DNA of 64,000 nt from Sphingopyxis sp. (lineage in GTDB: Bacteria > Pseudomonadota > Alphaproteobacteria > Sphingomonadales > Sphingomonadaceae), in the NCBI GenBank assembly GCA_030145715.1, contig JAIXHQ010000013.1, positions 25,045-89,044 on the forward strand. The letters run 5' to 3'. The position numbers and the translations under genes are program-made. A model generated the notes under the pieces. The model saw only the letters and a program-made list of their open reading frames with translations, made no database searches and was not told the origin of the DNA. Shown piece after piece: positions 54,795-64,000 of this stretch. Each line of letters begins with the position of its first letter. The stretch's first letter is position 1.

Positions 54795-57700
54795 TCAGCG
54801 AACCCTGAAATCGCGCGGCGCGACCAGCGACAGCGCCACGTCGGCGACCCCCGCGATCATTTCGATGCGCGCGACCGTGTCGGGGCTCAGGGCGAAACCG
54901 CGGCCCAGTTCGATGCGGACATCGTCATCGGTCATCGGGTCGCGGGTGGCGATCACGACCTTGCCCCGCGCGTCGTCGCGCCGTTCGAGCAGGCGGGCAA
55001 TATCGGCCACCGCTTCGGGAAGCTCGACGCGAAAGGTCAGTTGCAGCGCCGCCGTCGCCGCGATTTCGACCAGCGACTGCGCCCCGCGCACCGTCACGCG
55101 CGGCGTCTCCTCGCCTTCCAGCAGGTCGAGTTCGACCGACAACAGCGCGCATCCGCCATCGGCGGCCAGTGCCTCCAGCGTCCGGCCCGCCGCCTCGTCG
55201 AAACAGCTCGACTGAAATTGCCCGCTGCGGTCGGACAGCGTCAGGTTCAGAAAGCGGTTGCCGCGCTGCGACACGCGCGGGCGCGCGCTTTCGACCATCC
55301 CCGCCATCGTCATCGGGATGCGCGTTCCGGGGGTCATGTCGACATTGGCGCAAATGTCGCCATAGGTCCGCGCCCCGCGCGCGATGACGATCGCTTCATA
55401 TTGTTCGACCGGATGCGAAGAGAAATAAAAGCCAAAGGCCTCTTTCTCGCGCGTCATCCGTTCGGCCATCGTCCATGGCTCGGCGGCGGGCAGTTGCAGC
55501 GCGGGGGCGATCGCGACCTCGCCGCCGAACAGGCCGCCCTGCCCCGTCGACCGTTCATGCGCCGAATTATTGGCACAGGCGAGCAGGCTTTCGGCGCCGG
55601 CATAGGCGCGCGGGCGGTCGGGTTCGACGCAATCGAACGCCCCGCCCCCGGCCAGCGCCTCGATCTGGCGCCGGTTCACCAGCTTGGGGTCGATGCGCGT
55701 CGCGAAATCGTCGAGCGACGCGAATTCGCCCTTGGCATGGCGTTCGGCGGCCACCGCCTCCATCGCCTTTTCCCCCACGCCTTTCAGCGCGCCAAGCGCA
55801 TAGCGCACGGTCAGGCCATTGTCGGTCCGCCCGACCGAGAAATCGGCCTCGCTGTCGTTGATCGACGGCGCCGACACCTCCACGCCCAGCCGCCGCATAT
55901 CGTCGATAAAGATCGACAGCTTGTCGGTCTGATGGCTGTCGAACGACATCGAAGCGGCGAAAAATTCCTCGCGGTGATAGGCTTTCAACCAGGCGGTCTG
56001 ATAGGACAGCAACGCATAGGCGGCGGCGTGGCTCTTGTTGAAACCATAGCCCGCGAACTTGTCGATCAAATCGAACAATTCATTCGCCGCCTTGGCGTCG
56101 ATGCCATTATGCTCGCCGCATCCCTTGACGAACGTGTCGCGCTGCGCGTCCATTTCCGCCTGGACCTTCTTGCCCATCGCGCGGCGCAGCAGGTCGGCGC
56201 CGCCAAGGCTATATCCGGCCAGGATCTGCGCCGCCTGCATCACCTGTTCCTGATAGACGAAGATGCCATAGGTTTCGGCCAATATCCCTTCCAGCAACGG
56301 GTGCGGATAGGCGATCGGCTCGCGCCCGTTCTTGCGCGCCCCGAACAGCGGGATATTGTCCATCGGCCCCGGTCGGTACAGCGCGACCAGCGCGATGATG
56401 TCGCCGAAATTGGTCGGCTTCACCGCCGACAGCGTGCGCCGCATCCCTTCGGATTCCAACTGGAACACCCCGACGGTCTCGCCGCGCTGCAACAGTTCAT
56501 ACACCTTGGGATAGGCGTCGGGATTGTCCCACGGCAGGGCATCCAGATCGACATCGACCCCACGCAGCGCCAGCAGCCGCCGCGCTTCCTTCAGCACCGA
56601 CAGCGTCTTGAGGCCCAGAAAGTCGAATTTCACCAGCCCCGCCGTCTCGACATATTTCATGTCGAATTGCGTCACCGGCATGTCGGATCGCGGGTCGCGA
56701 TACAGCGGGACCAACTGGTCCAGCGGGCGGTCGCCGATCACCACGCCCGCGGCATGGGTCGAACTGTGGCGCGGCAGGCCTTCCAATTGGCGGGCCATGT
56801 CGAACAGGCGGCGCACCCCGTCGTCCTGCTTATATTCGGTCATCAGCTCCGAAACGCCGTTCAGCGCGCGTTCCAGCGTCCACGGATCGGTGGGATGATT
56901 GGGCACCAGCTTTGCCAGCCGGTCGACCTGACCATAGCTCATCTGAAGCACGCGGCCGGTGTCCTTCAACACGGCGCGCGCCTTTAACTTACCAAAGGTG
57001 ATGATCTGCGCGACGGTGTCGCGGCCATATTTTTCCTGCACATAACGGATCACTTCGCCGCGCCGTGTTTCACAGAAATCGATGTCGAAATCGGGCATCG
57101 ACACGCGCTCGGGGTTCAGGAACCGTTCGAACAGCAGGCCAAGTTTCAACGGGTCGAGGTCGGTGATCGTCAGCGCCCAGGCGACGACGCTGCCCGCGCC
57201 GGACCCGCGCCCCGGCCCCACCGGAATGTCGTGCGCCTTCGCCCATTTGATAAAGTCGGCGACGATCAGGAAATAACCGGGAAAGCCCATCTGCGTGATG
57301 ACGCCGACCTCGAAATCCAGCCGCGCGACATAGGCCTCGCGCTCCGCGTCGGTCAGGTCCGGATGATGGGCCAGCCGCGCATCCAGCCCGGCGCGCGCAT
57401 CGACCGCCAGTTGCGCCGCCTCGCCCTCGCGGTCGCCCGCCAGGCTGGGCAGGATCGGCTTGCGCTTCGGGGCCATGAACGCACATCGCTGCGCGATGAC
57501 CAGCGTGTTGTGGATCGCCTCGGGCAGGTCCGAAAAGCCATCCTCCATCGCCTCGGCGGGTTTCAACCATGCCTCGGGGCTGGACACGCGCCGGTCCTCG
57601 CTCTCGACATAGGCCGACTGCGCGATGCACAGCATCGCATCATGCGCGGGGTGGAATTGCGGCTCGACGAAATTCGCCGGATTGGTCGCGACGATCGGCA

Positions 57701-58295
57701 GCGCCCGCGCATAGGCCATGTCGATCAGCGCCTTTTCGGCCGCCATCTCCGCCGCATCGCCGCGCCGCGACAATTCGATATACAGCCGCCCGTTGAACAG
57801 GGCCTCCAACTGTTCGACATAATCGTCCGCCGCGCCCTTTTGCTCGTCCGCCAGCAATCGGGCCAGCGCCCCCTCGCCGCCGGCGGTCAGACAGATCAGG
57901 CCGTCGGTCTTTCCCGCCAGGTCGGCCAGGCCGACATGCGGGTCCAGTTCGACCGGCCGGCCAAGATGCGCCGCCGACACCAGCGCGCACAGATTATTGT
58001 ATCCCGTCTCGTCCTGCGCATAGAGCACGAGCCAGTCGATCAGCGGCGCGTCGTTCGGCAATCGCCGCCCCGGCCGCGCCACGCTCAGCATCGCGCCGAC
58101 GACCGGCTGCACCCCCGCCGCCTTGCACGCCTCGCCGAATGCCATGACGCCGTACAGCCCGTTGCGATCGGCGACCGCGATCGCCGGAAACCCGCGCTCG
58201 CGCGCCGCTTTCGCGATCGCCTTGGGCTCGATCGCCCCTTCCAGCATGGTGAAACTGGAAAAGACGCGCAGGGGAACAAAGGGGCTATAGGCCAT
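54795..58295 (-). CDS. dnaE: DNA polymerase III alpha subunit
   Basis: This 1166-residue replicative polymerase (DnaE1 type) has an N-terminal PHP domain (FVPLRVFSSFTMLEGAIEPK). Its catalytic Asp residues are in MPDFDIDFCETRRGEVIRY, with GRGSGAGSVVAWAL and FNKSHAAAYALLSYQTAWLKA. A C-terminal OB-fold region follows (MAGMVESARPRVSQRGNRF). Length and the absence of an adjacent imuA/imuB argue against the error-prone DnaE2. It is transcribed alone in this direction between the ligase and glutathione peroxidase. Confidence 0.95.
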   Translation of the reverse strand: MAYSPFVPLRVFSSFTMLEGAIEPKAIAKAARERGFPAIAVADRNGLYGVMAFGEACKAAGVQPVVGAMLSVARPGRRLPNDAPLIDWLVLYAQDETGYNNLCALVSAAHLGRPVELDPHVGLADLAGKTDGLICLTAGGEGALARLLADEQKGAADDYVEQLEALFNGRLYIELSRRGDAAEMAAEKALIDMAYARALPIVATNPANFVEPQFHPAHDAMLCIAQSAYVESEDRRVSSPEAWLKPAEAMEDGFSDLPEAIHNTLVIAQRCAFMAPKRKPILPSLAGDREGEAAQLAVDARAGLDARLAHHPDLTDAEREAYVARLDFEVGVITQMGFPGYFLIVADFIKWAKAHDIPVGPGRGSGAGSVVAWALTITDLDPLKLGLLFERFLNPERVSMPDFDIDFCETRRGEVIRYVQEKYGRDTVAQIITFGKLKARAVLKDTGRVLQMSYGQVDRLAKLVPNHPTDPWTLERALNGVSELMTEYKQDDGVRRLFDMARQLEGLPRHSSTHAAGVVIGDRPLDQLVPLYRDPRSDMPVTQFDMKYVETAGLVKFDFLGLKTLSVLKEARRLLALRGVDVDLDALPWDNPDAYPKVYELLQRGETVGVFQLESEGMRRTLSAVKPTNFGDIIALVALYRPGPMDNIPLFGARKNGREPIAYPHPLLEGILAETYGIFVYQEQVMQAAQILAGYSLGGADLLRRAMGKKVQAEMDAQRDTFVKGCGEHNGIDAKAANELFDLIDKFAGYGFNKSHAAAYALLSYQTAWLKAYHREEFFAASMSFDSHQTDKLSIFIDDMRRLGVEVSAPSINDSEADFSVGRTDNGLTVRYALGALKGVGEKAMEAVAAERHAKGEFASLDDFATRIDPKLVNRRQIEALAGGGAFDCVEPDRPRAYAGAESLLACANNSAHERSTGQGGLFGGEVAIAPALQLPAAEPWTMAERMTREKEAFGFYFSSHPVEQYEAIVIARGARTYGDICANVDMTPGTRIPMTMAGMVESARPRVSQRGNRFLNLTLSDRSGQFQSSCFDEAAGRTLEALAADGGCALLSVELDLLEGEETPRVTVRGAQSLVEIAATAALQLTFRVELPEAVADIARLLERRDDARGKVVIATRDPMTDDDVRIELGRGFALSPDTVARIEMIAGVADVALSLVAPRDFRVR

Positions 58296-58364
58296 CGGCG
58301 GACGCTAAACTGAACCCGATGATTCGACCATGGTCTCGATTCACAAAAACGTCATCGCCAGGGA

Positions 58365-58841
58365 TCAGCCCAGCAGTTGCTCGATTTCCTTGCGAAGCTG
58401 CTCGGGCTTCGTCGTCGGCGCATGGCGCGACACCGTCTTGCCGTCGCGGTCCACCAGGAATTTGGTGAAATTCCACTTGATCCCGCTGCCGAGCAGGCCG
58501 GTCTTTTCCTTCTTCAGATGCTTGAAGATCGGGTCGGCGCCATCGCCATTGACGTCGATCTTCGCCATCAGCGGGAACGACACGTCATAGGTCAGCGAAC
58601 AGAAATTCTGGATTTCCTCTGCATCGCCCGGCTCCTGCGATCCGAACTGGTTGCACGGGAACGCCAATATCTCGAAACCGCGATCCTTGTAATCGCGATA
58701 CAGTTCCTCCAGCCCCTCATATTGGGGCGTGAAACCGCATTTCGACGCGGTGTTGACGATCAGCAGCACCTTGCCCCTGTAATCGGCCAGCGACTGCGTG
58801 CCGCCGCCCGGCAATTTCGCCGAAAGATCGTAAAGTGCCAT
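58365..58841 (-). CDS. Glutathione/thioredoxin peroxidase (BtuE type)
   Basis: This 158-residue peroxidase has peroxidatic Cys35 in [32 protein letters not shown] with the conserved Gln, and [12 protein letters not shown] with the conserved Trp. It uses Cys instead of selenocysteine and reduces peroxides with glutathione or thioredoxin. AGGAGGGGA lies ahead of the ATG. Confidence 0.9.
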   Translation of the reverse strand: MALYDLSAKLPGGGTQSLADYRGKVLLIVNTASKCGFTPQYEGLEELYRDYKDRGFEILAFPCNQFGSQEPGDAEEIQNFCSLTYDVSFPLMAKIDVNGDGADPIFKHLKKEKTGLLGSGIKWNFTKFLVDRDGKTVSRHAPTTKPEQLRKEIEQLLG

Positions 58842-58868
58842 ATGCCGTCCCCTCCTGTCGGCGCGAAC

Positions 58869-59546
58869 CTACGCCTCGATATGTCCCTCGTGCAAGCGAA
58901 GGACGCGGTCCATCTTCGCGGCGAGCCTTTCATTATGCGTTGCCACCAGCGCCGCCGACCCATGGTCGCGCACCAGCTTGACGAACTGGTCGAACACGCG
59001 GTCGGCGGTCGCCTCGTCCAGATTGCCCGTCGGTTCGTCGGCCAGCACCAGCAGCGGCCGGTTCGCCAGCGCCCGCGCCACCGCGACGCGCTGTTGTTCG
59101 CCGCCCGACAGCTTGCTCGGCTTATGGTGCAATCGCTCGCCCAGCCCCAGCCGCCCCAACAGGTCCGCCGCCCGCTCCTCGGCCTCCGCCTGCGCCGTGC
59201 CGCGGATCAACTGCGGCAGGATCACATTCTCGATCGCGTTGAAATCGGGCAGCAGGTGATGGAATTGATAGACAAAGCCGATCTTTTCGCGCCGCGTCTT
59301 CGTCCGTTCGCCCTGATCGTATCGCGTCACGTCATGGCCATCGATGCGGATCGCGCCGTCGAACCCGCCTTCCAACAGCCCGACCGCCTGCAGCATCGTC
59401 GACTTGCCCGACCCCGACGGGCCGAGCAGCGCCACGATCTCGCCGCGCCGCAGATGCGCGTCGACCCCGCGCAGCACGTCGATAGTGACGTCGCCCTGCG
59501 TGAAACTGCGCCGTAGCGCGCGAAGCTCAAGGATCATGTCACTCAT
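58869..59546 (-). CDS. lolD: Lipoprotein-releasing ABC transporter ATPase LolD
   Basis: This 225-residue ABC ATPase has Walker [10 protein letters not shown] (42-50), Q-loop [17 protein letters not shown], signature [15 protein letters not shown], and Walker [16 protein letters not shown]. It powers extraction of outer-membrane lipoproteins from the inner membrane. It overlaps the permease stop by eight bases; an alternative ATG three codons downstream would avoid this. Confidence 0.93.
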   Translation of the reverse strand: MSDMILELRALRRSFTQGDVTIDVLRGVDAHLRRGEIVALLGPSGSGKSTMLQAVGLLEGGFDGAIRIDGHDVTRYDQGERTKTRREKIGFVYQFHHLLPDFNAIENVILPQLIRGTAQAEAEERAADLLGRLGLGERLHHKPSKLSGGEQQRVAVARALANRPLLVLADEPTGNLDEATADRVFDQFVKLVRDHGSAALVATHNERLAAKMDRVLRLHEGHIEA

Positions 59547-60789
59547 AGCGCAGCACCTGCACCGGGTCGGTATTCGCGGCCTTATAGGCGGGATAGAGCG
59601 TCGCGAGAAAGCTGAACAGGATCGTGATTCCGCCGATCAGGATGATCTCGAACGGATCGGGCTTTGACGGCAATTCGGTCAGGAAACGGATCGACGGGTC
59701 CCATAATTGCTGCCCGGTCAGCAACTCGACCCCGCGCAGCACGCCCTGGCGGAAATAGAGGGTGGCGAAACCGACGGCCATGCCGAACAGCGTGCCGGTG
59801 ACGCCGATCGCCAGTCCGATCGCGATGAATATCCGCATCACGGCATCGCGTGGCGCGCCCATGGTGCGCAAAATCGCCATGTCGCGCGTCTTGGCGCGCA
59901 CCAGCATGATCAGCGACGATATTATGTTGAACGATGCGACCAGGATGATGAGCGACAGGATGACGAACATCGCCACCCGCTCGATCGACAGCGCCTCGAA
60001 CAGGCTGGCGTTCATCGACCGCCAGTCGGACACGACCGCCTGCGCCGCCACCTTTTCGGCTAGCGGTTGCAGGATGTCGCCGACCTTGTCCGGATCGCGG
60101 GTCTTGATCTCGATCATCCCGACCTGGTCGCCGGTGAGCAGCAGCAATTGCGCATCCTCCATCGGCATGACGACATAGGCCTTGTCGAAATCATAGACGC
60201 CGATCTCGAAAATCGCCGACACGCGATAACTGATTTCGCGCGGCACGGTGCCGAACGGCGTCGACCGGCCCGCCGGGTTGATGATCGTCAGGTTCGATCC
60301 GACCTGCGCCCCCAGATTGCGCGCCAGTTCGCTGCCGATCGCGACATTGCCCGATCCCGCCGTCAAAGAGACAAGGCTGCCCTGCAACACCTTGCCGTTC
60401 AGCGTTTCATTCTTGCGGATGTCGGCCACGGTCATGCCGCGCATCAATATGCCCTCGACCCGCCCGTTAAAGGTGCCCAGCAGCGGCTGTTCGATCAGCG
60501 GCGTTGCCGAAACCACGCCCGGCGTCGCCTTGACCTCTTTCAGCACCCCCTGCCAGTCGTCGATCCGCCCGCCGAACCCCTGCACGACCGCATGGCCGTT
60601 CAGCCCGACGATCTTGTCGAACAGGTCGGCGCGCACGCCGTTCATCACGCTCATCACGATCACCAGCGCCGCGACGCCCAGCGTCACCGCGATAAAGCTG
60701 AACGCCGCCGCGACAAAGATGAAACCCTCGCCGCGCTGGGGAAGCAGATAGCGTTTGAAGATGGTGCGCTCATAGGCACGCAGGATCAT
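59539..60789 (-). CDS. lolC: Lipoprotein-releasing system permease LolC/LolE
   Basis: This 416-residue protein has one N-terminal span and a large periplasmic MacB-like core, followed by three C-terminal spans ([20 protein letters not shown]; a [21 protein letters not shown] region; [19 protein letters not shown]). It starts [23 protein letters not shown] single LolC/E-type gene with lolD suggests a homodimeric (LolF-like) permease, as in other Alphaproteobacteria. Sixty upstream codons in the frame are ignored. Confidence 0.92.
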   Translation of the reverse strand: MILRAYERTIFKRYLLPQRGEGFIFVAAAFSFIAVTLGVAALVIVMSVMNGVRADLFDKIVGLNGHAVVQGFGGRIDDWQGVLKEVKATPGVVSATPLIEQPLLGTFNGRVEGILMRGMTVADIRKNETLNGKVLQGSLVSLTAGSGNVAIGSELARNLGAQVGSNLTIINPAGRSTPFGTVPREISYRVSAIFEIGVYDFDKAYVVMPMEDAQLLLLTGDQVGMIEIKTRDPDKVGDILQPLAEKVAAQAVVSDWRSMNASLFEALSIERVAMFVILSLIILVASFNIISSLIMLVRAKTRDMAILRTMGAPRDAVMRIFIAIGLAIGVTGTLFGMAVGFATLYFRQGVLRGVELLTGQQLWDPSIRFLTELPSKPDPFEIILIGGITILFSFLATLYPAYKAANTDPVQVLRYE

Positions 60790-61462
60790 GGGGCGATGGG
60801 CCTTTGCGGCGCATGGAAAATGACACGCATCAAGGCGCTTTACGCAGCCCCGGCGCCGCTGGCAATGGCCCCCGCAAGGCGGTGTCTTGCGAATGAATCG
60901 CAAAACCTGTTGCCGATAGGCCACAGCCCCGGGCAAAAGCGCGCCGCGCCGCGTGTCAAAGGGTGACAAAGCGCCCCCTTCGACCTAACCCCATGGCTTC
61001 TGGATCAAGCGGCCCAAGGCCCGGTTTCAGGGAGTGCAGGCCTTTCGCCGGGCCTGCAACAAAGGGGGATGGCGAGTGTTCGTCACACGCGCCCGGGTCT
61101 CGCAAAGCGAGGCCCGGGCGTTGTGATTCCCGGACAGAGCAAACGCGCCAGGCCAAGCCCCCCGGCCCAAAGCCGCCCCCTCCTCCCTGTCGCGCAGCGA
61201 TGGGGAGGTGGCAGCCCAAAGGGCTGACGGAGGGGCCTTTGGCGCAAGGCTCCAGCCCCTCCACCACCACCCCCGCCTGCGGTCTCCCTCCCCATCGCTA
61301 CGCGACAGGGAGGATGAATGTCCGCAAACGCCTGTAACTCTCCGCGCGATTTTCCTATTCCCGCGGAAACCTCCGGCACCAGAAGCCCCCACCCCGTTCG
61401 TGTCGAGCGAAGTCGAGACACCCATCGGCACAGCACCCAACGCGCGGCCTCCGGGCCGCCGC
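60790..61462. other. 673-base spacer filled with palindromic repeats, no gene
   Basis: No credible coding frame is seen. The palindromes are: TGCAGGCC / GGCCTGCA (61035-61058); a 14-bp stem around an AAA loop (61090-61120, CGCCCGGG...CCCGGGCG); the nested repeat listed separately (61182-61313); and GTGTCGA...TCGAGACAC (61400-61421), a motif common in sphingomonad intergenic DNA. It separates lolC from the Crp/Fnr gene, both on the minus strand. Confidence 0.7.
61182..61313. repeat. Nested inverted repeat (REP/BIME-like)
   Basis: The outer arms of 27 bases (61182-61208 and 61287-61313, CCTCCCTGTCGCG...) are complementary with one mismatch. They enclose CAGCCC-AAA-GGGCTG (61212-61226) and GGAGGGGC / GCCCCTCC (61229-61262). 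The whole can fold into a cruciform or branched RNA. It looks like a composite of REP-type units. Confidence 0.8.
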
Positions 61463-62146
61463 CTATCCCTCGCTCTCGCTGATGTCTTCCAGCATATCGG
61501 TGTCCAGCACGCGCACGCGGCCTTGTTCCAGCGAGATCACGCCCGATTCTTCCCAGCTTTTCAGTTGGCGGTTGATATGCTCGCGGCTCATCCCCGCGAA
61601 ATTGCCCAATTCGGTCTGGCTCAGCTCGACGCGTTGCGATGCGCCGACATCCTTGCGGATCAGGCGTTTCAGATAGCGCGCCAGCCGCGGCCCGGACGCA
61701 TAGGCGCGGTCGCTTTCGATCGTCTGGTCGGCGGTGCGCAGCCGCCGCGCGAGTTGCTGCATCAGCGACCAGGTGAATTCGGGATGGCTCGCGGCAAAAT
61801 CCTTGAGCGCGTTGCGGCCGAGTTGCAGCGCGCTGCCCGCGCTCGTCGCGGTCACCGATGCGGTGCGCTCGCCGCCGTCCAGCAACGCGATTTCGCCCAG
61901 CACCGCGCCCGGTTCGGCATAGGCCAGCACGATTTCGCGGCCGCCGGTGGTCAGCATCGATACCCGCGCCGTTCCTTCGGTCAGGATCAACATCATGTCG
62001 CCCGGGTCGCCCTGGACCAGCAATTCCTTGCCCTTGACGAAATTGACATGGACGGCGCGGCGCGCGATTTCGGCCCAATCCTCGACCGAAAGGCCGGAAA
62101 AGATGCTGTCGGGGCCCTGCAATTCGGCGAGTCTCGCGTGATCCAT
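61463..62146 (-). CDS. Crp/Fnr-family transcriptional regulator
   Basis: This 227-residue protein has an N-terminal cyclic-nucleotide-binding fold (LLVQGDPGDMMLILTEGTARV, AVLGEIALLDGGERTASV) and a C-terminal winged helix (ELSQTELGNFAGMSREHINRQLKSWEE). It contains no Cys, so it is not an Fe-S oxygen sensor. The ligand is unknown. The start MDHARLAELQGP is chosen over 47 upstream codons, which overlap pyrG. The 30-base gap to pyrG suggests it may follow pyrG in one transcript. Confidence 0.88.
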   Translation of the reverse strand: MDHARLAELQGPDSIFSGLSVEDWAEIARRAVHVNFVKGKELLVQGDPGDMMLILTEGTARVSMLTTGGREIVLAYAEPGAVLGEIALLDGGERTASVTATSAGSALQLGRNALKDFAASHPEFTWSLMQQLARRLRTADQTIESDRAYASGPRLARYLKRLIRKDVGASQRVELSQTELGNFAGMSREHINRQLKSWEESGVISLEQGRVRVLDTDMLEDISESEG

Positions 62147-62175
62147 GGCCCCAAACCCCTCTTTCCCCGTCGGCT

Positions 62176-63807
62176 TCAGACCAACCGGCTCTGCTTCACC
62201 GCCGCTTCGATGAAGCCCGCAAACAGGGGGTGCGGATCGAATGGCTTGGACTTGAGTTCCGGGTGGAACTGCACGCCGATAAACCACGGATGATCGGGAC
62301 GCTCAACGATTTCCGGCAACATGCCGTCGGGCGACATGCCCGAAAAGACCAGCCCGCCCTTTTCCAGGCTTTCGCGGTACGCGCCATTGACTTCATAGCG
62401 GTGGCGGTGGCGCTCGCTGATCTCGTTCGCGCCATAGACGCTGGCGACATGGCTGTTCGGCGACAATTTGGCCTCATAGGCGCCCAGCCGCATCGTGCCG
62501 CCCAGGTCGGTGTCGGCGCCGCGCTTCTGCAATCCCTCGTCGCTCATCCACTCGGTGATCATGCCGACGACCGGTTCGTCGGTCGGGCCGAACTCGGTGC
62601 TCGACGCATCGGCGATGCCGCTGGTGTTGCGCGCCCCCTCGATGCACGCCATCTGCATACCCAGGCAGATGCCGAAAAAGGGTACGCCCCGTTCGCGCGC
62701 GAACCGCACGCTCGAAATCTTGCCTTCCGATCCGCGTTCGCCGAACCCGCCGGGGACCAGGATGCCGTGCATCGGTTCTAGATTGGCGGCCAGATCCTCG
62801 TCGCGTTCGAACATTTCGGCGTCCAGCCAGCGGATATTGACCTTGACCCGGTGCGCCATGCCGCCGTGGACCAGCGCCTCGTTCAACGATTTATAGGCAT
62901 CGGGCAACGACACATATTTGCCGACGACGCCGATCGTGACTTCGCCTTCAGGATGCCGTTTGCGGTCCATGATGTCGTACCAGCGCGTCAGGTCGGGCGC
63001 GGGCGCGTCATCGATGCCGAATGCGTGCAGCACTTCGGCGTCCAGCCCTTCGCCATGATATTGAACCGGCACCGAATAGATGCTGTCGGCGTCCAGCGCC
63101 GGGATCACCGCTTCCTTGCGGACGTTACAGAATTGGGCGATTTTCGCGCGCTCATTTTCGGGCAGCGGCTTTTCGCAGCGGCACAGCAATATGTCGGGCT
63201 GAACCCCCAGCGACGCCAGTTCGCGCACGCTATGCTGCGTCGGCTTGGTCTTCAGTTCGCCCGCCGCGGCGATATAGGGGACCAGCGTGACATGGACCGA
63301 AATCGCATTTTCGCGCCCGACCTCATTCTTCAACTGGCGGATCGCCTCGATAAAGGGCAGCGATTCGATGTCGCCCACCGTGCCGCCGATTTCGCACAGC
63401 ACGAAATCCAGGTCGTCGGTTTCGGCGCGCGCGAATTCCTTGATCGCGTCGGTGACGTGCGGGACGACCTGCACAGTGGCGCCCAGATAGTCGCCGCGGC
63501 GTTCCTTGGCGATGATGCCCTGATAGATGCGGCCCGACGTCACATTGTCGCTCTGCCGCGCCGCGACGCCGGTAAAGCGTTCATAATGACCGAGGTCGAG
63601 GTCGGTTTCGGCGCCGTCGTCGGTCACATAGACCTCGCCGTGCTGATAGGGCGACATCGTGCCCGGATCGACGTTCAGATAGGGATCGAATTTCCGGATG
63701 CGGACACGATAGCCCCGCGCCTGCAACAGGGCGGCGAGGCTGGCCGCCATCAAACCCTTGCCAAGCGAGGAGACCACGCCGCCGGTGATAAAAATGAACC
63801 GCGCCAT
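62176..63807 (-). CDS. pyrG: CTP synthase
   Basis: This 543-residue protein has an N-terminal synthase domain ([40 protein letters not shown]) and a C-terminal class I glutamine amidotransferase ([10 protein letters not shown], nucleophile Cys in [20 protein letters not shown]). It aminates UTP to CTP. It lies downstream of secG, a common alphaproteobacterial arrangement. The upstream spacer has no clear Shine-Dalgarno but a striking palindrome. Confidence 0.95.
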   Translation of the reverse strand: MARFIFITGGVVSSLGKGLMAASLAALLQARGYRVRIRKFDPYLNVDPGTMSPYQHGEVYVTDDGAETDLDLGHYERFTGVAARQSDNVTSGRIYQGIIAKERRGDYLGATVQVVPHVTDAIKEFARAETDDLDFVLCEIGGTVGDIESLPFIEAIRQLKNEVGRENAISVHVTLVPYIAAAGELKTKPTQHSVRELASLGVQPDILLCRCEKPLPENERAKIAQFCNVRKEAVIPALDADSIYSVPVQYHGEGLDAEVLHAFGIDDAPAPDLTRWYDIMDRKRHPEGEVTIGVVGKYVSLPDAYKSLNEALVHGGMAHRVKVNIRWLDAEMFERDEDLAANLEPMHGILVPGGFGERGSEGKISSVRFARERGVPFFGICLGMQMACIEGARNTSGIADASSTEFGPTDEPVVGMITEWMSDEGLQKRGADTDLGGTMRLGAYEAKLSPNSHVASVYGANEISERHRHRYEVNGAYRESLEKGGLVFSGMSPDGMLPEIVERPDHPWFIGVQFHPELKSKPFDPHPLFAGFIEAAVKQSRLV

Positions 63808-63861
63808 GGGAGGAAAGACTTACTCAACAGGAGGGGGACGGCGCAAGCCGCCGAATCGCAT

Positions 63862-63883
63862 CCGGCGGAAATATTTCCGCCGG
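63862..63883. repeat. Perfect 22-base palindrome between secG and pyrG
   Basis: CCGGCGGAAAT is followed at once by its exact reverse complement. It lies 32 bases past the secG stop and 55 bases before the pyrG start (minus strand). It may be a transcription end hairpin for secG or an operator; no U-run follows. Confidence 0.6.
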
Positions 63884-63914
63884 GCGGGATGAAGGTGGAG
63901 GCCGAAGCCGCCGG

Positions 63915-64000
63915 TTATTTCTTGGCGGGCGGTGCCTGGGTGCCCGGTGCCGGGGCGGCGTCCTGCGCCGCCGCGGCGGCGGCTGCGGCCAGCGGATCGT
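63915..64000 (-). CDS. secG: SecG C-terminus (partial)
   Basis: Only the last 28 codons or so are in the window. They encode an Ala-run and a tail ending APGTQAPPAKK. A low-complexity Ala/Pro/Lys tail directly upstream of pyrG is typical of alphaproteobacterial SecG, the small SecYEG translocon subunit. The conserved membrane part lies outside the window, so the name rests on position and composition. Confidence 0.55.
   Translation of the reverse strand, partial: DPLAAAAAAAAQDAAPAPGTQAPPAKK

Noticed and set aside
55041..56987. A 648-codon frame antisense to dnaE
   Set aside because: Shadow frame; dnaE has intact catalytic residues throughout.

Overview
The window is a gene-dense, GC-rich stretch of an alphaproteobacterial chromosome. 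It most likely comes from a sphingomonad, and Sphingopyxis or a close relative is my best guess. The evidence is the gene content (lepB-rnc-era, an Ala/Lys-tailed topA, an ALAS-type hemA, an NDUFS4-like complex I protein, DUF4170, a (secG)-pyrG pair), the very high G+C at third codon positions, and a spermidine route through carboxyspermidine in place of homospermidine synthase. The genus is an inference; no rRNA is present. About 56 protein genes are supported. No tRNA, rRNA, CRISPR array, prophage or intact insertion sequence was seen.

Layout. 1-5.4 kb: small envelope and complex I proteins, the HrpB helicase, a polyprenyl diphosphate synthase, chorismate mutase and a CsaA-type tRNA-binding protein. 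5.4-14.7 kb: a propionyl-CoA to succinyl-CoA unit on the minus strand (pccB, small membrane ORF, methylmalonyl-CoA epimerase, methylmalonyl-CoA mutase, bioB, 34-residue membrane ORF, pccA). An ScfR/PccR-type regulator is read divergently, and a cluster of TTTGCAAA-like sites lies between it and pccB. 14.7-30.8 kb: a reductase, gor, pgi, lepB-rnc-era, topA, dprA-plsY, murI, hemA with a nitroreductase, and a btaA-btaB betaine-lipid pair.

31-36.8 kb: a lipoprotein, threonine dehydratase and a polyamine block (carboxyspermidine dehydrogenase, carboxyspermidine decarboxylase, ornithine decarboxylase). The polyamine block has two unusually long spacers, and the one before the decarboxylase looks like a structured RNA leader. 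36.8-49 kb: an MFS transporter, two MAPEG proteins, an rRNA/tRNA m5U methyltransferase, the NAD(P)HX repair enzyme, ilvD, an N-formylglutamate amidohydrolase homologue, ispE, a TPR protein and ETF-ubiquinone oxidoreductase. 49-54.7 kb: a degenerate uracil-DNA-glycosylase-like protein, a lytic transglycosylase, and a PA0069-family radical SAM gene behind a textbook alphaproteobacterial SOS box. A 272-bp MITE-like element follows at the stop codon of an acyl-CoA ligase. 54.8-64 kb: dnaE, glutathione peroxidase, lolD-lolC, a repeat-filled 670-bp spacer, a Crp/Fnr regulator, pyrG and the end of secG.

Most genes are ordinary housekeeping. The points most worth following up are the SOS box before the radical SAM gene, the candidate leader RNA before the ornithine decarboxylase, the CTAG-targeted MITE and its possible degenerate relative at the murI stop codon, the ScfR operator cluster, and the Pho-box-like site before the betaine-lipid genes. 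Many minus-strand genes overlap by ATGA or GTGA, which implies translational coupling.
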